A DNA stretch of 8,460 bases from an uncultured Oscillospiraceae bacterium (GTDB taxonomy: Bacteria > Bacillota > Clostridia > Oscillospirales > Ruminococcaceae): positions 1 through 8,460 of the forward strand of contig CATXYA010000051.1 of the NCBI GenBank assembly GCA_958403605.1. The letters are read 5' to 3'. The notes below the pieces were generated by a model. The model was not told the origin of the DNA. It ran no database searches and saw only the letters and a program-made list of their open reading frames with translations. Made by a program: the position numbers and the translations under genes. This document shows positions 1 through 6,879 of this stretch, one piece after another (the first letter of the stretch is position 1; the number at the start of each line of letters is the position of its first letter).

Positions 1-1674
1 GGTCCCGGCGTTGACGGTGCTCAAAGCCAGCTGATTGGTGCCGTTCACCTGCCAGCTGCTGTACAGCTTTTCCGGCGCAATGCCATAGCGCACGTTATAA
101 CCGTCCGCGCCCGGCACCGCGTCCCAGGAAAGCAGGATATTGCGCCCGTCGGCGCTGCGGCTGGCCCGCACAGCGGCGACGGTCTGCGGCGCGCTGCCGC
201 CGCCGGTGCCGAACACCCGCAGCCCGCTGACGGCTGGCACGCCGCCGAAGGGGATCTTAAAATCCCGCAGGCGCACAAAGCGCAAGGCCACCGGCTGGGA
301 CGGCGTCCACAGGCGGTGGGCGCGGTCACTGTGTTCGGCGCGGGTATCCAGCAGCGTCTGCCAACGTTCCCCGTCCAAAGAGCCTTCCAGCACATAGCCC
401 AGTTCCTGCGGCTGCATGTAGATGTAACGCGCGCCCGTCTGGTTTGCCACCATCTGTTCTGGCGGCACCGGCGGGGCGGGCAGCTGATGGTCGGCCATAT
501 TCACCTGGATGGCCTCCACCCGGCACACGCCGCCCAGGTCGAGCCGGTACCACGGCGCCGGATCGGACACATCGGCGGCCCACCAGGTGCGGATATTTTC
601 CTCCGTGCCCCGCCCGGGGCCAAACCCCGCCTGGGCGCTGGACGCCTCCGCCCGCTTATTGTAGGACAGCAGCTGCATCAGCGGTGCCGCATCTGCCGCC
701 GGCCGTTTGCCCTCCGGCAGCAAAAAGGGATAATCGGCAAAATTTTGCTCACAGTACAGCACGCCGTCTGCATCAAAGCCGCAGGGAAACAGGCCGATGC
801 GGCGCTCAAAATTCTCGTTCACGCTGACACGCATGGTGGACGCATGCCACCAGTTGCCGTCCTTGTCCTGGAAGGTACTGCCGTGCCCCGCGGAGGTGAT
901 GAACCCGCCGGGCTTTGAAGAAAACGGGTTGTGCGTCTGGTAGGTGAACGGCCCCAGCGGCTGCTCCCCCACATACACGCCGTCGGCGTACACATTGCAC
1001 TCGGTGCCCGGCGCGGCGTACTGCAGATAATAGCGGCCCTGGTATTTCGTCATGAACGCGCCCTCGATGAAGGGCTTGGTGCCCACATACTGGCGGATCA
1101 TGCGCTCCATCTCATCCTTGGGCTCTCCCAACTTGTTGTTTTCACCCTTGCGCTCCCAGCCGTGGACGGCCTCGTTTTCACCGAACATCGCCTGCTTTTC
1201 CCCGATGGGCAGCATGGTGGCCGGGTCGATCTCCACCCCCCAGATGGGCTCGCTGTTGGTGCAGCCCCAATAGAAATAGACGCGCCCGTCATCATCTTCA
1301 AAAATGTCCGGGTCCCAGAAATCGAAGGGGGCCGACAGGGGCACAAAGGGCTTGTGCAGCGGGTCGGCGCTGGCGTAAAAGGTGCAGGGCTCGCCGCGGC
1401 GCGAGGCGCTGAAGACCACGCGCCCGTCCACCGCGCGCACGTCGGGCGCGTAATCATAAATGGGCAGTTCCGGCGTCTCTTTGAATTTCCAATCATACAG
1501 ATCATCGGAATACCAAAAGCCGCCCGACATGGAGGCGAACAGATAATACGTGTCCTGGAACAGCAGCGCGGTGGGGTCTGCCGCCTCCCGCGCCAGGCTG
1601 TCCCCTCCGGCCAGGCTGGTGCGGTACTGGTAGCGGTACGCAAGGTCCAACGGATTGCAGAGCAATTTTCTCAT
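1..1674 (-). CDS. Glycoside hydrolase family 43 enzyme with F5/8C-type and fibronectin III domains (3' end outside window)
   Basis: This is probably an exo-acting arabinosidase or xylosidase, from family knowledge; the substrate is not readable. The frame is open from the ATG at 1674 to the window edge, giving 558 residues without a stop. Residues 30-320 look like a GH43 five-bladed propeller. The three expected carboxylates are visible: D33 in EAADPTALLF (general base), D121 in FWDPDIFEDDDG (pKa modulator) and E204 in KPFIEGAF (general acid). The GH43 histidine is H264 in SAGHGSTF. Residues about 338-489 resemble a discoidin/F5/8C carbohydrate-binding module (WYRLDLGGVCRVEAIQV, then RFVRLRDFK). 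Residues 496-558 begin a fibronectin III domain (LLSWDAVPGADGYNVRY). No signal peptide is present, so it should act in the cytoplasm. It is second in an operon behind the GH2 gene, 10 bases after that stop. A second in-frame ATG at 1677 is possible but sits only 2 bases from AAGGAGG; 1674 gives 5. Confidence 0.93.
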   Translation of the reverse strand, partial: MRKLLCNPLDLAYRYQYRTSLAGGDSLAREAADPTALLFQDTYYLFASMSGGFWYSDDLYDWKFKETPELPIYDYAPDVRAVDGRVVFSASRRGEPCTFYASADPLHKPFVPLSAPFDFWDPDIFEDDDGRVYFYWGCTNSEPIWGVEIDPATMLPIGEKQAMFGENEAVHGWERKGENNKLGEPKDEMERMIRQYVGTKPFIEGAFMTKYQGRYYLQYAAPGTECNVYADGVYVGEQPLGPFTYQTHNPFSSKPGGFITSAGHGSTFQDKDGNWWHASTMRVSVNENFERRIGLFPCGFDADGVLYCEQNFADYPFLLPEGKRPAADAAPLMQLLSYNKRAEASSAQAGFGPGRGTEENIRTWWAADVSDPAPWYRLDLGGVCRVEAIQVNMADHQLPAPPVPPEQMVANQTGARYIYMQPQELGYVLEGSLDGERWQTLLDTRAEHSDRAHRLWTPSQPVALRFVRLRDFKIPFGGVPAVSGLRVFGTGGGSAPQTVAAVRASRSADGRNILLSWDAVPGADGYNVRYGIAPEKLYSSWQVNGTNQLALSTVNAGT

Positions 1675-1679
1675 CATAT

Positions 1680-1686
1680 CCTCCTT
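1680..1686 (-). promoter_or_regulatory. Ribosome binding site of the GH43 gene, overlapping the GH2 stop codon
   Basis: On the minus strand the junction reads TAAGGAGGATATGATG. The GH2 stop TAA (1687-1685) supplies the first bases of a perfect AAGGAGG. Spacing is 2 bases to the first ATG (1677) and 5 to the second (1674), which is why the second is preferred. The overlap implies one transcript and possible translational coupling of the two enzymes. Confidence 0.85.
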
Positions 1687-3886
1687 ACGGTTTTTTGATT
1701 TTTTGCAGCGCCGCGTTCAGCGCCTGGATCTGCTCCGGCGCCACGGCGTCGCCCGCCTGCTTCAGCAGGCTTTGCAGGGTCATGCGCTGCATCATCCGCT
1801 GCAAACCGGGATTGTCCTTCACGCTTTCCGCCACGTCGCCGCGGCTGGCGCTGGCCTGTGCCATCAGCACCTGCACGATGGCATTTGCCTGCGCATTCTG
1901 CGCCAGCGTGCCCAGCGTGTCGGAGACAGAATAGCAGCCGGGGTCAAAATCCTCTTTGTCGAACCAGTTCACCAGGTCGTTTTCTTGGGCAAAGCGGTAA
2001 TCCGGGTTGGGCGTTTCCACCTTGCGCACAAAGATGACGCTGGTGTAAGCGCCCGCCCGGGCCTCGATGGTGTGCTCCCCGGACAGTGGCACCCGGAACT
2101 GGAAGCGGCGGCGGCCCTGCCGTGTCTCCAACAGCTTGCCGTCCACAAACAGCGCCACTTCGGGCTGGTTGGAATATGCCGTCACCTCCGTGACGTCCTC
2201 TGCGCGGTCCACATAGCGGCTGCCGCACAGGTGCACAAAGGGCTCTTTGCTCCAATGGGCCTTATAGAGGTAGAAGGCATCCTTTTTCAGCTTGCGGTCC
2301 AATGAGACAAGCCCCTTCTGGTTGAGGCCGTGGGCCCCGCCCTCGTCGCGGCCGTCCGCCGCAAAGTCAAACAGGTTCCAGGCATGGGTAGCCCACAGCC
2401 AGGGCCGCGCCTCGATCATGGCAAGCAGATGCTCATGATAGACGCACTGGTACTGCTCCGAATAGTCGCCCCGCTCCGGCGCCGGGGATTGAAAGTGCGG
2501 GTTCGCGTCTGCGCCGTACTCTGACAGGCCGATGCAGCGGTTTGGATATTGGGCGTGATATTCGTCGAAAAAGGCATCGTTCTGCGCGAGCTCCCCTAGG
2601 TACCAGCCGAAGTACAGGTTGTAGCTGTTCACGTCCGGCACTTCCAGCAGCGGGCTGTCCGTCTCCAACATGAACACGTCGGCCATGGTGGTGAAGCGCG
2701 TCTTGTCCAGACGGTGACACAAATCGTTCAGCTGGCGGTGGTTTTCCAAAAGGTCCTCGTCCACCGTGCTGGCCGCGGTGATCTCGTTGGAAAGGCCCCA
2801 GCACACGATCGACGGATGATTGTAGTTCTGCGTGATGAGCTCTTCCATCTGGCTAAGAGTGTTTTCCCTGCCGCCCGGCATGTGCATGGTAATGTAGGGG
2901 ATCTCGGCCCATACCACGATGCCCCGCTCGTCGCACAGGTCATAAAACTCCTGCGCGTGCTGGTAATGGGCCAGCCGCACGGTGTTGGCGCCGATCTCAC
3001 AGAGGATGTCCATGTCTTCTTTGTGCATCTCCGGCGTCAGCGCGCTGCCCACGCCCGCCCGGTCCTGGTGACGGCTGACGCCCCGCAGCGGATAAGGGCG
3101 GCCATTGAGGAAAAAGCCCTGCTGCGGGTCCACCCGGAAGGTGCGGCAGCCGAAGCGCGTCTCCACCGCGTCATCCGGCAGCTCGGCCTGGGCCGTGTAC
3201 AGGTAAGGGTCGTCGAGGCCGCCCCACAGGCGGATATCGTCCAGGTGGAACACCGTCTGGGCATGGCCGTCCAGCACCTTGGCGTCCTGCGTCCTGCCCG
3301 CCACGGAAAATTTCACGTGCCCGGCCGGGCCCTGCACCCACGCCTCCACCGTCACCTCGGCGGCTTTTGCCGCCAGGTCTACAACGGGCGTCACTTTGAT
3401 GCCGCCGCCCACACTGTCCAGAGCAAAATGCGCCGCGGGCACGGCGATGAGGCCCACATCCCGGTACAGGCCGCCGTAAAAAGTAAAATCAGCCTTTTGC
3501 GGATAGACCTGCCCATTGTCGCTGTTGTCTACCGCCACCACCAGCAGGTTTTCCTCCTGCAACGCTTCCGTGATGTCCACCCAAAAGGCGGAATAACCGC
3601 CCGTATGGCAGGCCAGCCTTTCGCCGTTTAAAAACACCTCGCAGGTGTGCGCCGCACCCTTAAATTCCAAATAAGCCCGGCCACCCGGCTCCAGCGCGGG
3701 CTTTGCCAGCTTGCGCCGGTACCAACAGGTGCCGCGGTAATAATCGTTGCCGCCGTCCTGTCCGTCCCGGGCATTCCAGGTGTGCGGCAGGGTGGTGGCT
3801 TCTCCGGGGGCCTGGGCGGCCTCGGCGGCGTCCGCCGCCGTCTTTATAAATTTCCAGCCAGTGTTCAAGCATGTGATGGTACGCAT
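1685..3886 (-). CDS. Glycoside hydrolase family 2 enzyme (beta-galactosidase / beta-glucuronidase type) with helical C-terminal tail
   Basis: A retaining GH2 beta-glycosidase of 733 residues. The sugar-binding jelly roll spans about 1-150 (LPHTW, WYRRKL, YGGLYRDV), followed by the immunoglobulin-like domain to about 255. The TIM barrel starts at LRGVSRHQD (268-275). The acid/base is E368 in CWGLSNEI and the nucleophile is E456 in IGLSEYGAD. After the barrel come WNLFDFAADGR (503-513), N522-Q-K524 and a beta-rich GH2 C-terminal domain (about 550-622). Residues 650-733 are a predicted helical tail. No signal peptide is seen, so the enzyme is cytoplasmic. The start is ATG 3886 with AAAGGAG 8 bases upstream; the family's typical N-terminus (LNTGWKF) follows at once, so the longer open frame to 3952 is leader. 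It is the first gene of an operon with GH43 and divergent from araC. Whether it prefers galactosides, glucuronides or another sugar is open. Confidence 0.93.
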   Translation of the reverse strand: MRTITCLNTGWKFIKTAADAAEAAQAPGEATTLPHTWNARDGQDGGNDYYRGTCWYRRKLAKPALEPGGRAYLEFKGAAHTCEVFLNGERLACHTGGYSAFWVDITEALQEENLLVVAVDNSDNGQVYPQKADFTFYGGLYRDVGLIAVPAAHFALDSVGGGIKVTPVVDLAAKAAEVTVEAWVQGPAGHVKFSVAGRTQDAKVLDGHAQTVFHLDDIRLWGGLDDPYLYTAQAELPDDAVETRFGCRTFRVDPQQGFFLNGRPYPLRGVSRHQDRAGVGSALTPEMHKEDMDILCEIGANTVRLAHYQHAQEFYDLCDERGIVVWAEIPYITMHMPGGRENTLSQMEELITQNYNHPSIVCWGLSNEITAASTVDEDLLENHRQLNDLCHRLDKTRFTTMADVFMLETDSPLLEVPDVNSYNLYFGWYLGELAQNDAFFDEYHAQYPNRCIGLSEYGADANPHFQSPAPERGDYSEQYQCVYHEHLLAMIEARPWLWATHAWNLFDFAADGRDEGGAHGLNQKGLVSLDRKLKKDAFYLYKAHWSKEPFVHLCGSRYVDRAEDVTEVTAYSNQPEVALFVDGKLLETRQGRRRFQFRVPLSGEHTIEARAGAYTSVIFVRKVETPNPDYRFAQENDLVNWFDKEDFDPGCYSVSDTLGTLAQNAQANAIVQVLMAQASASRGDVAESVKDNPGLQRMMQRMTLQSLLKQAGDAVAPEQIQALNAALQKIKKP

Positions 3887-3894
3887 GATCGGGG

Positions 3895-3901
3895 CTCCTT
3901 T
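3895..3901 (-). promoter_or_regulatory. Ribosome binding site deciding the GH2 start
   Basis: The minus strand reads AAAGGAG, then 8 bases, then ATG at 3886. The in-frame ATG at 3952 has no such site and would add 22 residues that look like translated AT-rich leader. Confidence 0.8.
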
Positions 3902-3908
3902 CAAAAAA

Positions 3909-3938
3909 GCAAAAACTTGATTAAAAGTGCAAAATTTT
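3909..3938 (-). promoter_or_regulatory. Pair of putative AraC-type half-sites facing the GH2 gene
   Basis: On the minus strand AAAATTTTGC (3938-3929) and AAGTTTTTGC (3918-3909) each match 8 of 10 bases of the GAATTTTTGC element found upstream of GH1. They are exactly 20 bp apart. The first lies inside a perfect 12-bp palindrome, GCAAAATTTTGC, at 3929-3940. They overlap the best candidate GH2 promoter rather than sitting upstream of it, which would suit repression or a different promoter from the one proposed. Confidence 0.45.
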
Positions 3939-3948
3939 GCTTTTTCAC
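3920..3948 (-). promoter_or_regulatory. Candidate promoter of the GH2-GH43 operon
   Basis: On the minus strand GTGAAA (3948-3943, 4 of 6 to the -35 consensus), a 17-bp spacer and TTTAAT (3925-3920, 5 of 6 to the -10). The start of transcription would fall near 3913, giving a leader of about 27 bases. The call rests only on hexamer matching in an AT-rich stretch. Confidence 0.35.
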
Positions 3949-3958
3949 TCAATTTTAT

Positions 3959-3989
3959 GAATATTTGCTCACTGTGCGCGAATTTTTGT
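3959..3989 (+). promoter_or_regulatory. Pair of putative AraC-type half-sites facing araC
   Basis: GAATATTTGC (3959-3968) and GAATTTTTGT (3980-3989) are each 9 of 10 to GAATTTTTGC and start 21 bp apart. The first ends beside the -35 region of the candidate araC promoter. The second lies between -35 and -10 and touches the extended -10. That position suggests autoregulation of the regulator gene. Confidence 0.5.
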
Positions 3990-3997
3990 GTTATGCT
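3969..3997 (+). promoter_or_regulatory. Candidate extended -10 promoter of the AraC-family gene
   Basis: TGT followed by TATGCT (3989-3997) forms an extended -10 element. The -35 position with a 17-bp spacer, TCACTG (3969-3974), is poor, as is common for extended -10 or activator-dependent promoters. Transcription would start near 4004, leaving a leader of about 27 bases before the TTG start. Confidence 0.5.
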
Positions 3998-4016
3998 GAA
4001 AGCAGATCACAAAAAT

Positions 4017-4033
4017 GGAGGGAACGTTCCTTG
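4017..4033 (+). promoter_or_regulatory. Ribosome binding site and TTG start of the AraC-family gene
   Basis: GGAGGG (4017-4022), 8 bases, then TTG at 4031. No in-frame ATG or GTG with a comparable site lies nearby. The sequence between the site and the start contains the perfect palindrome GGAACGTTCC (4021-4030). A TTG start would hold regulator synthesis low. Confidence 0.75.
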
Positions 4034-5236
4034 GATATTTCGGAAAATTTACGCCTGTTCCAGGAGTTGATCACCTGCGGCAGCAATATCTATACCTGGT
4101 GCTATGACGCCGAGGGGCAGCTGCTTTCCTCCAACTGCCCGGATGAGGTGCTGCTGGGCACCGCGTTTTCCCTGTTCGGCTGCAAGGAGCAGATGCTGGC
4201 CCATGGCCGCGAGAGTGGGACGCCCGTGGCTTTGGGCACCGCCATGGGGCTTATTTGGGGCGCGGCCTTTGAGCGGGAAAACGGCCAGCTGCGCCGCGCC
4301 TGGGCCATTGGCCCGGCCTTTTTCTACGATGTCTCCATGAAAAGCGTGGAAAACGGCTTCAACCATTACAGCAACCTGGAAGTGAGTCTGGCGTGGAAGC
4401 ACCAGTTCTTGAACGCCCTGCCCAAGATCCCCGTGGCGCAGAACATCATTTTCTCCCGCTACCTGCTGATGCTCCATTACTGCCTGACTGGGGAAAAGCT
4501 GAACGCCAGCGACCTCAATTTCCATGGTGCCAAAGGCGCGCCCGCCCCGGACAAGCAAGGCCCGCGGGACCGCCACAAGGTGTGGATGGCGGAACAGGCC
4601 ATGCTGCAGATGGTGCGCACCGGGGACCTCAATTATAAAAGCGCGCTCAACAACTCCATGCTCATCAGCAGCGGCGTGCCCGTACAGGCCAACGATCCGC
4701 TGCGCCAGGCCAAAGATTCCACCATCGTGTTTTCCTCCATCGTGTGCCGGGCGGCCATCGAGGGCGGCCTTTCGCCAGAGGAGGCGTACTCCCTGGGCGA
4801 TTCCTACATCCAAAGCGCCGAGGCTGCCACGGATTTTTCCGATATCGCGGCCATTCCGCCGCTGATGTACGATGATTTTGTGCGCCGGGTGCACAAGTGC
4901 CGCACCAATCCCAAGCTCTCAAAGCAAGTACAAAAGTGCTGCGATCACATCGAGATGCATCTCGATGAAAAGGTGCAGGCCAAAGACCTGGCAAAGCTGG
5001 TGGGCTATACGGAGTACTACATCACCCGCAAGTTCAAGGAGGAAACCGGCTATTTCATCAGCGATTACTGCAAGTTTGCCAAGATCGAGCGGGCCAAGGT
5101 GCTGCTGCACAGCACCGAGCTCTCGATCCAGGAGATCGCCGACCGCCTGGGCTTCACCACCCGCAGCTATTTCAGCAGCAGCTTCAAGCAGGTGACGGGT
5201 GTCTCCCCCGCCGCCTACCGGGCCCAGCGCCCTTGA
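4031..5236 (+). CDS. AraC-family transcriptional regulator with N-terminal sensor-like region
   Basis: The likely regulator of this locus, 401 residues from a TTG start. The C-terminal AraC/XylS DNA-binding domain carries both helix-turn-helix units. The first is about 317-340 (AKDLAKLVGYTEYYITRKFKEE) and the second about 364-395 (SIQEIADRLGFTTRSYFSSSF, then GVSPAAYR). Residues about 190-265 (RTGDLNY, PLRQAKD, CRAAIEGGLSPEEAY) resemble the middle region of many Firmicute AraC proteins. Residues 1-130 (IYTWCYDAEGQLLSSNC, then GLIWGAAFERENGQL) look like a PAS- or PocR-like ligand-binding fold rather than the cupin of E. coli AraC; this is a weak impression. No membrane segment is seen, so it should be a soluble sensor of an imported sugar. 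It is divergent from GH2-GH43 and convergent with the symporter. Half-sites in both intergenic regions are its likely targets. The exact ligand is unknown. Confidence 0.92.
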   Translation: MDISENLRLFQELITCGSNIYTWCYDAEGQLLSSNCPDEVLLGTAFSLFGCKEQMLAHGRESGTPVALGTAMGLIWGAAFERENGQLRRAWAIGPAFFYDVSMKSVENGFNHYSNLEVSLAWKHQFLNALPKIPVAQNIIFSRYLLMLHYCLTGEKLNASDLNFHGAKGAPAPDKQGPRDRHKVWMAEQAMLQMVRTGDLNYKSALNNSMLISSGVPVQANDPLRQAKDSTIVFSSIVCRAAIEGGLSPEEAYSLGDSYIQSAEAATDFSDIAAIPPLMYDDFVRRVHKCRTNPKLSKQVQKCCDHIEMHLDEKVQAKDLAKLVGYTEYYITRKFKEETGYFISDYCKFAKIERAKVLLHSTELSIQEIADRLGFTTRSYFSSSFKQVTGVSPAAYRAQRP

Positions 5237-5250
5237 TGCTGCTTAGCGGG

Positions 5251-5290
5251 AATGGCGCCTGCCCTCTTTCGGCAGGCGCCATTTCATTTC
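5251..5290 (+). terminator. Strong hairpin terminator between convergent araC and symporter genes
   Basis: AATGGCGCCTGCC (5251-5263), a 7-base loop and GGCAGGCGCCATT (5271-5283) form a perfect 13-bp GC-rich stem. It begins 14 bases after the araC stop. TCATTTCC follows on the plus strand, a modest T-rich tail. On the minus strand no T-run follows, so it may work less well for the symporter, although the stem lies only 23 bases past that gene's stop. Confidence 0.8.
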
Positions 5291-5306
5291 CTCCGGGGGA
5301 ATGCGC

Positions 5307-6797
5307 TCATTTAGTGTATTCGGCGATGACTTCCTGTACCGCGGCCTTCTTTTTCTCCGCAATGCGCTTTTGCACGTTGACCATCTCGTCTTTGTCCAGC
5401 TTGCACAGGCGCATGGCGATCAGCGTGCAGATCCATCCCAGGATCGGCAGGCCGAAGTACAGGCCCATCGTCAGCCAGAAGATGGCCGTGGTGGCGGTGT
5501 CGCCGGGCTGCGGCATGGTGGTGGTGTAGCCCACCAGGGCCACGGCGCCGGTGGCGATCACCGCACTGAAGGAGGATACCAGCTTGTCAATCAAGCTGTA
5601 GGTGCCGGTGACCACAGCGGGAATGTATTTGCCGCTGCGGTCCAGCTCATAGTCGATGATATCCGCCATAAAGGAGGTGTTGGCCGTGGTCACACACATC
5701 TTGGCGCCGTTCAGCACCAGGGTAAAGAGCACGTACACGATCATCACCGGGCCCATGGCGGCGATCTTGGACGGGTCGACGATCACGAAGAATACGATCA
5801 TGACGGCGGCCAGGATCATGCTGATCCATGTCCAGGTGACAATGGCCTTTTGGCTGCCATGCTTGCCCGCATACTTTGCGCCCACCACCGCAAAAATGAT
5901 GGAGGGGAACATGCCGATGGCGCTGAGAATGGTGGCCAGGCCCATGTTGCCAATGATGATGCCGTTCAGCAGCGTGACGATGATGGACTGGGCCGCCACC
6001 TGCTGGGCGATCTTATCGGAGGCTGCGGAGGCGATGTAGCATTGCAGGGGGCGGTTGCCCTTAAGCACGTTCACCATATCCCGGATCTTCAGCGGCTCCT
6101 GCTTCTTGCCGATGCCGGAAAAATTTTCCGGCTTATCAAAAGCGGAGACGCCGATGCATACCAGCACGATGCCCACCGCCCCCATAGCCAGGCACACGCG
6201 ACACGCCATGGAGAGGAACGTCTGGTTGTAGGTGCCGCCACACAGGGGCAGCAGCACAGCGTTCAGCCCAATACTGAGCGCCATGGGGACAACGTAGTTG
6301 AACGCCGTCGTCCACACGCCGATGGTGGGGCGCTGCTTGGGGTCGTTGCTCATGATGGCGGGGATGGTCTGCGCCGTCATGTTGGTGATGGTGTAGCCGA
6401 TCACATAGACGATGTACAACAGCGTAAAGGCCACGATGCCGAAGCCCTTACTGGACATCCAATCGAACATTGCCAGCAGCGCGATACCTTCGATCACGAA
6501 CCCGGAAACAAGCAGGATGCGCAGTTTGCCGAAACGCGTGTTGACCTTGTCGTACACAGAGGCCAGCAGCGGATCGGTGACCGCGTCCAAAATACGGGTA
6601 CACGTCAGGATGATGCCCACCACGGCGGTGGTGATGCCGTAGCCGATGCTGGCGCTGTAGCTTGCCAGGCCGATAAGCGTGTAGACGCTCATGCCCACCA
6701 GCGCATTACAGGAATAGAGAATGATCTGCCAGAGCTTTGCGCGGCGGTACTGCACGCCGTCGATCTCGCTTTGGGAAAGCTTGTTTTTCTTTGCCAT
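5307..6797 (-). CDS. GPH-family (MelB-like) sugar:cation symporter
   Basis: An inner-membrane secondary transporter of 496 residues, the usual length for the glycoside-pentoside-hexuronide:cation symporter family. About twelve hydrophobic segments can be traced from residue 23 (LWQIILYSCNALVGMSVY) to about 470, and both ends are charged. The family's cation-site region is present as D71-AVT-D75-P, with D83 and RFGKLR following; the usual glycine after DPLL is alanine here. The second half carries the matching MADIIDYE motif. The start is ATG 6797 with GGAGG 8 bases upstream. An upstream in-frame ATG at 6881 would run through the promoter region. It should import the substrate of the neighbouring cytoplasmic glycosidases, a mono- to oligosaccharide glycoside, with sodium or protons. 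It stands alone on its transcript: convergent with araC, divergent from GH1. Confidence 0.92.
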   Translation of the reverse strand: MAKKNKLSQSEIDGVQYRRAKLWQIILYSCNALVGMSVYTLIGLASYSASIGYGITTAVVGIILTCTRILDAVTDPLLASVYDKVNTRFGKLRILLVSGFVIEGIALLAMFDWMSSKGFGIVAFTLLYIVYVIGYTITNMTAQTIPAIMSNDPKQRPTIGVWTTAFNYVVPMALSIGLNAVLLPLCGGTYNQTFLSMACRVCLAMGAVGIVLVCIGVSAFDKPENFSGIGKKQEPLKIRDMVNVLKGNRPLQCYIASAASDKIAQQVAAQSIIVTLLNGIIIGNMGLATILSAIGMFPSIIFAVVGAKYAGKHGSQKAIVTWTWISMILAAVMIVFFVIVDPSKIAAMGPVMIVYVLFTLVLNGAKMCVTTANTSFMADIIDYELDRSGKYIPAVVTGTYSLIDKLVSSFSAVIATGAVALVGYTTTMPQPGDTATTAIFWLTMGLYFGLPILGWICTLIAMRLCKLDKDEMVNVQKRIAEKKKAAVQEVIAEYTK

Positions 6798-6805
6798 CCA
6801 TGAAA

Positions 6806-6810
6806 CCTCC
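6806..6810 (-). promoter_or_regulatory. Ribosome binding site of the symporter gene
   Basis: GGAGG on the minus strand, 8 bases before the ATG at 6797. An out-of-frame ATG lies between them, 4 bases from the site, and is less well placed. Confidence 0.75.
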
Positions 6811-6879
6811 AATTTGACCGTTTGAGAAATTTTTGCCGTGCGCCCCGGTTGGGCCCTGCCGGCTTTGGGTGCTGGTTCC

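Noticed and set aside
931..1698. Plus-strand open frame of 255 codons opposite the GH43 gene
   Set aside because: It is a shadow of the GH43 frame, which shows all three catalytic carboxylates.
2714..3631. Plus-strand open frame of 305 codons opposite the GH2 gene
   Set aside because: It lies wholly within a GH2 coding region with intact catalytic motifs. There is no ribosome site and no protein-like composition.
3887..3952. 22-residue N-terminal extension of the GH2 protein
   Set aside because: It is encoded by AT-rich leader containing promoter-like and half-site sequence. The ATG at 3886 has the ribosome site and the family N-terminus.
3647..4030. N-terminal extension of the AraC-family protein in the same frame
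   Set aside because: It would overlap the GH2 start and the whole intergenic region. A well-spaced GGAGGG followed by TTG at 4031 gives a normal protein length.
3887..4030. Catabolite control (cre) site for CcpA in the intergenic regions
   Set aside because: No sequence close to the cre consensus was found by eye here or at 6798-7091.
5301..6803. Very long open frame (500 codons) on the plus strand opposite the symporter gene
   Set aside because: Its translation is His/Gly/Asp-rich with no recognisable domain, while the minus strand encodes a clear GPH transporter. Long antisense frames are expected in GC-rich codon usage.
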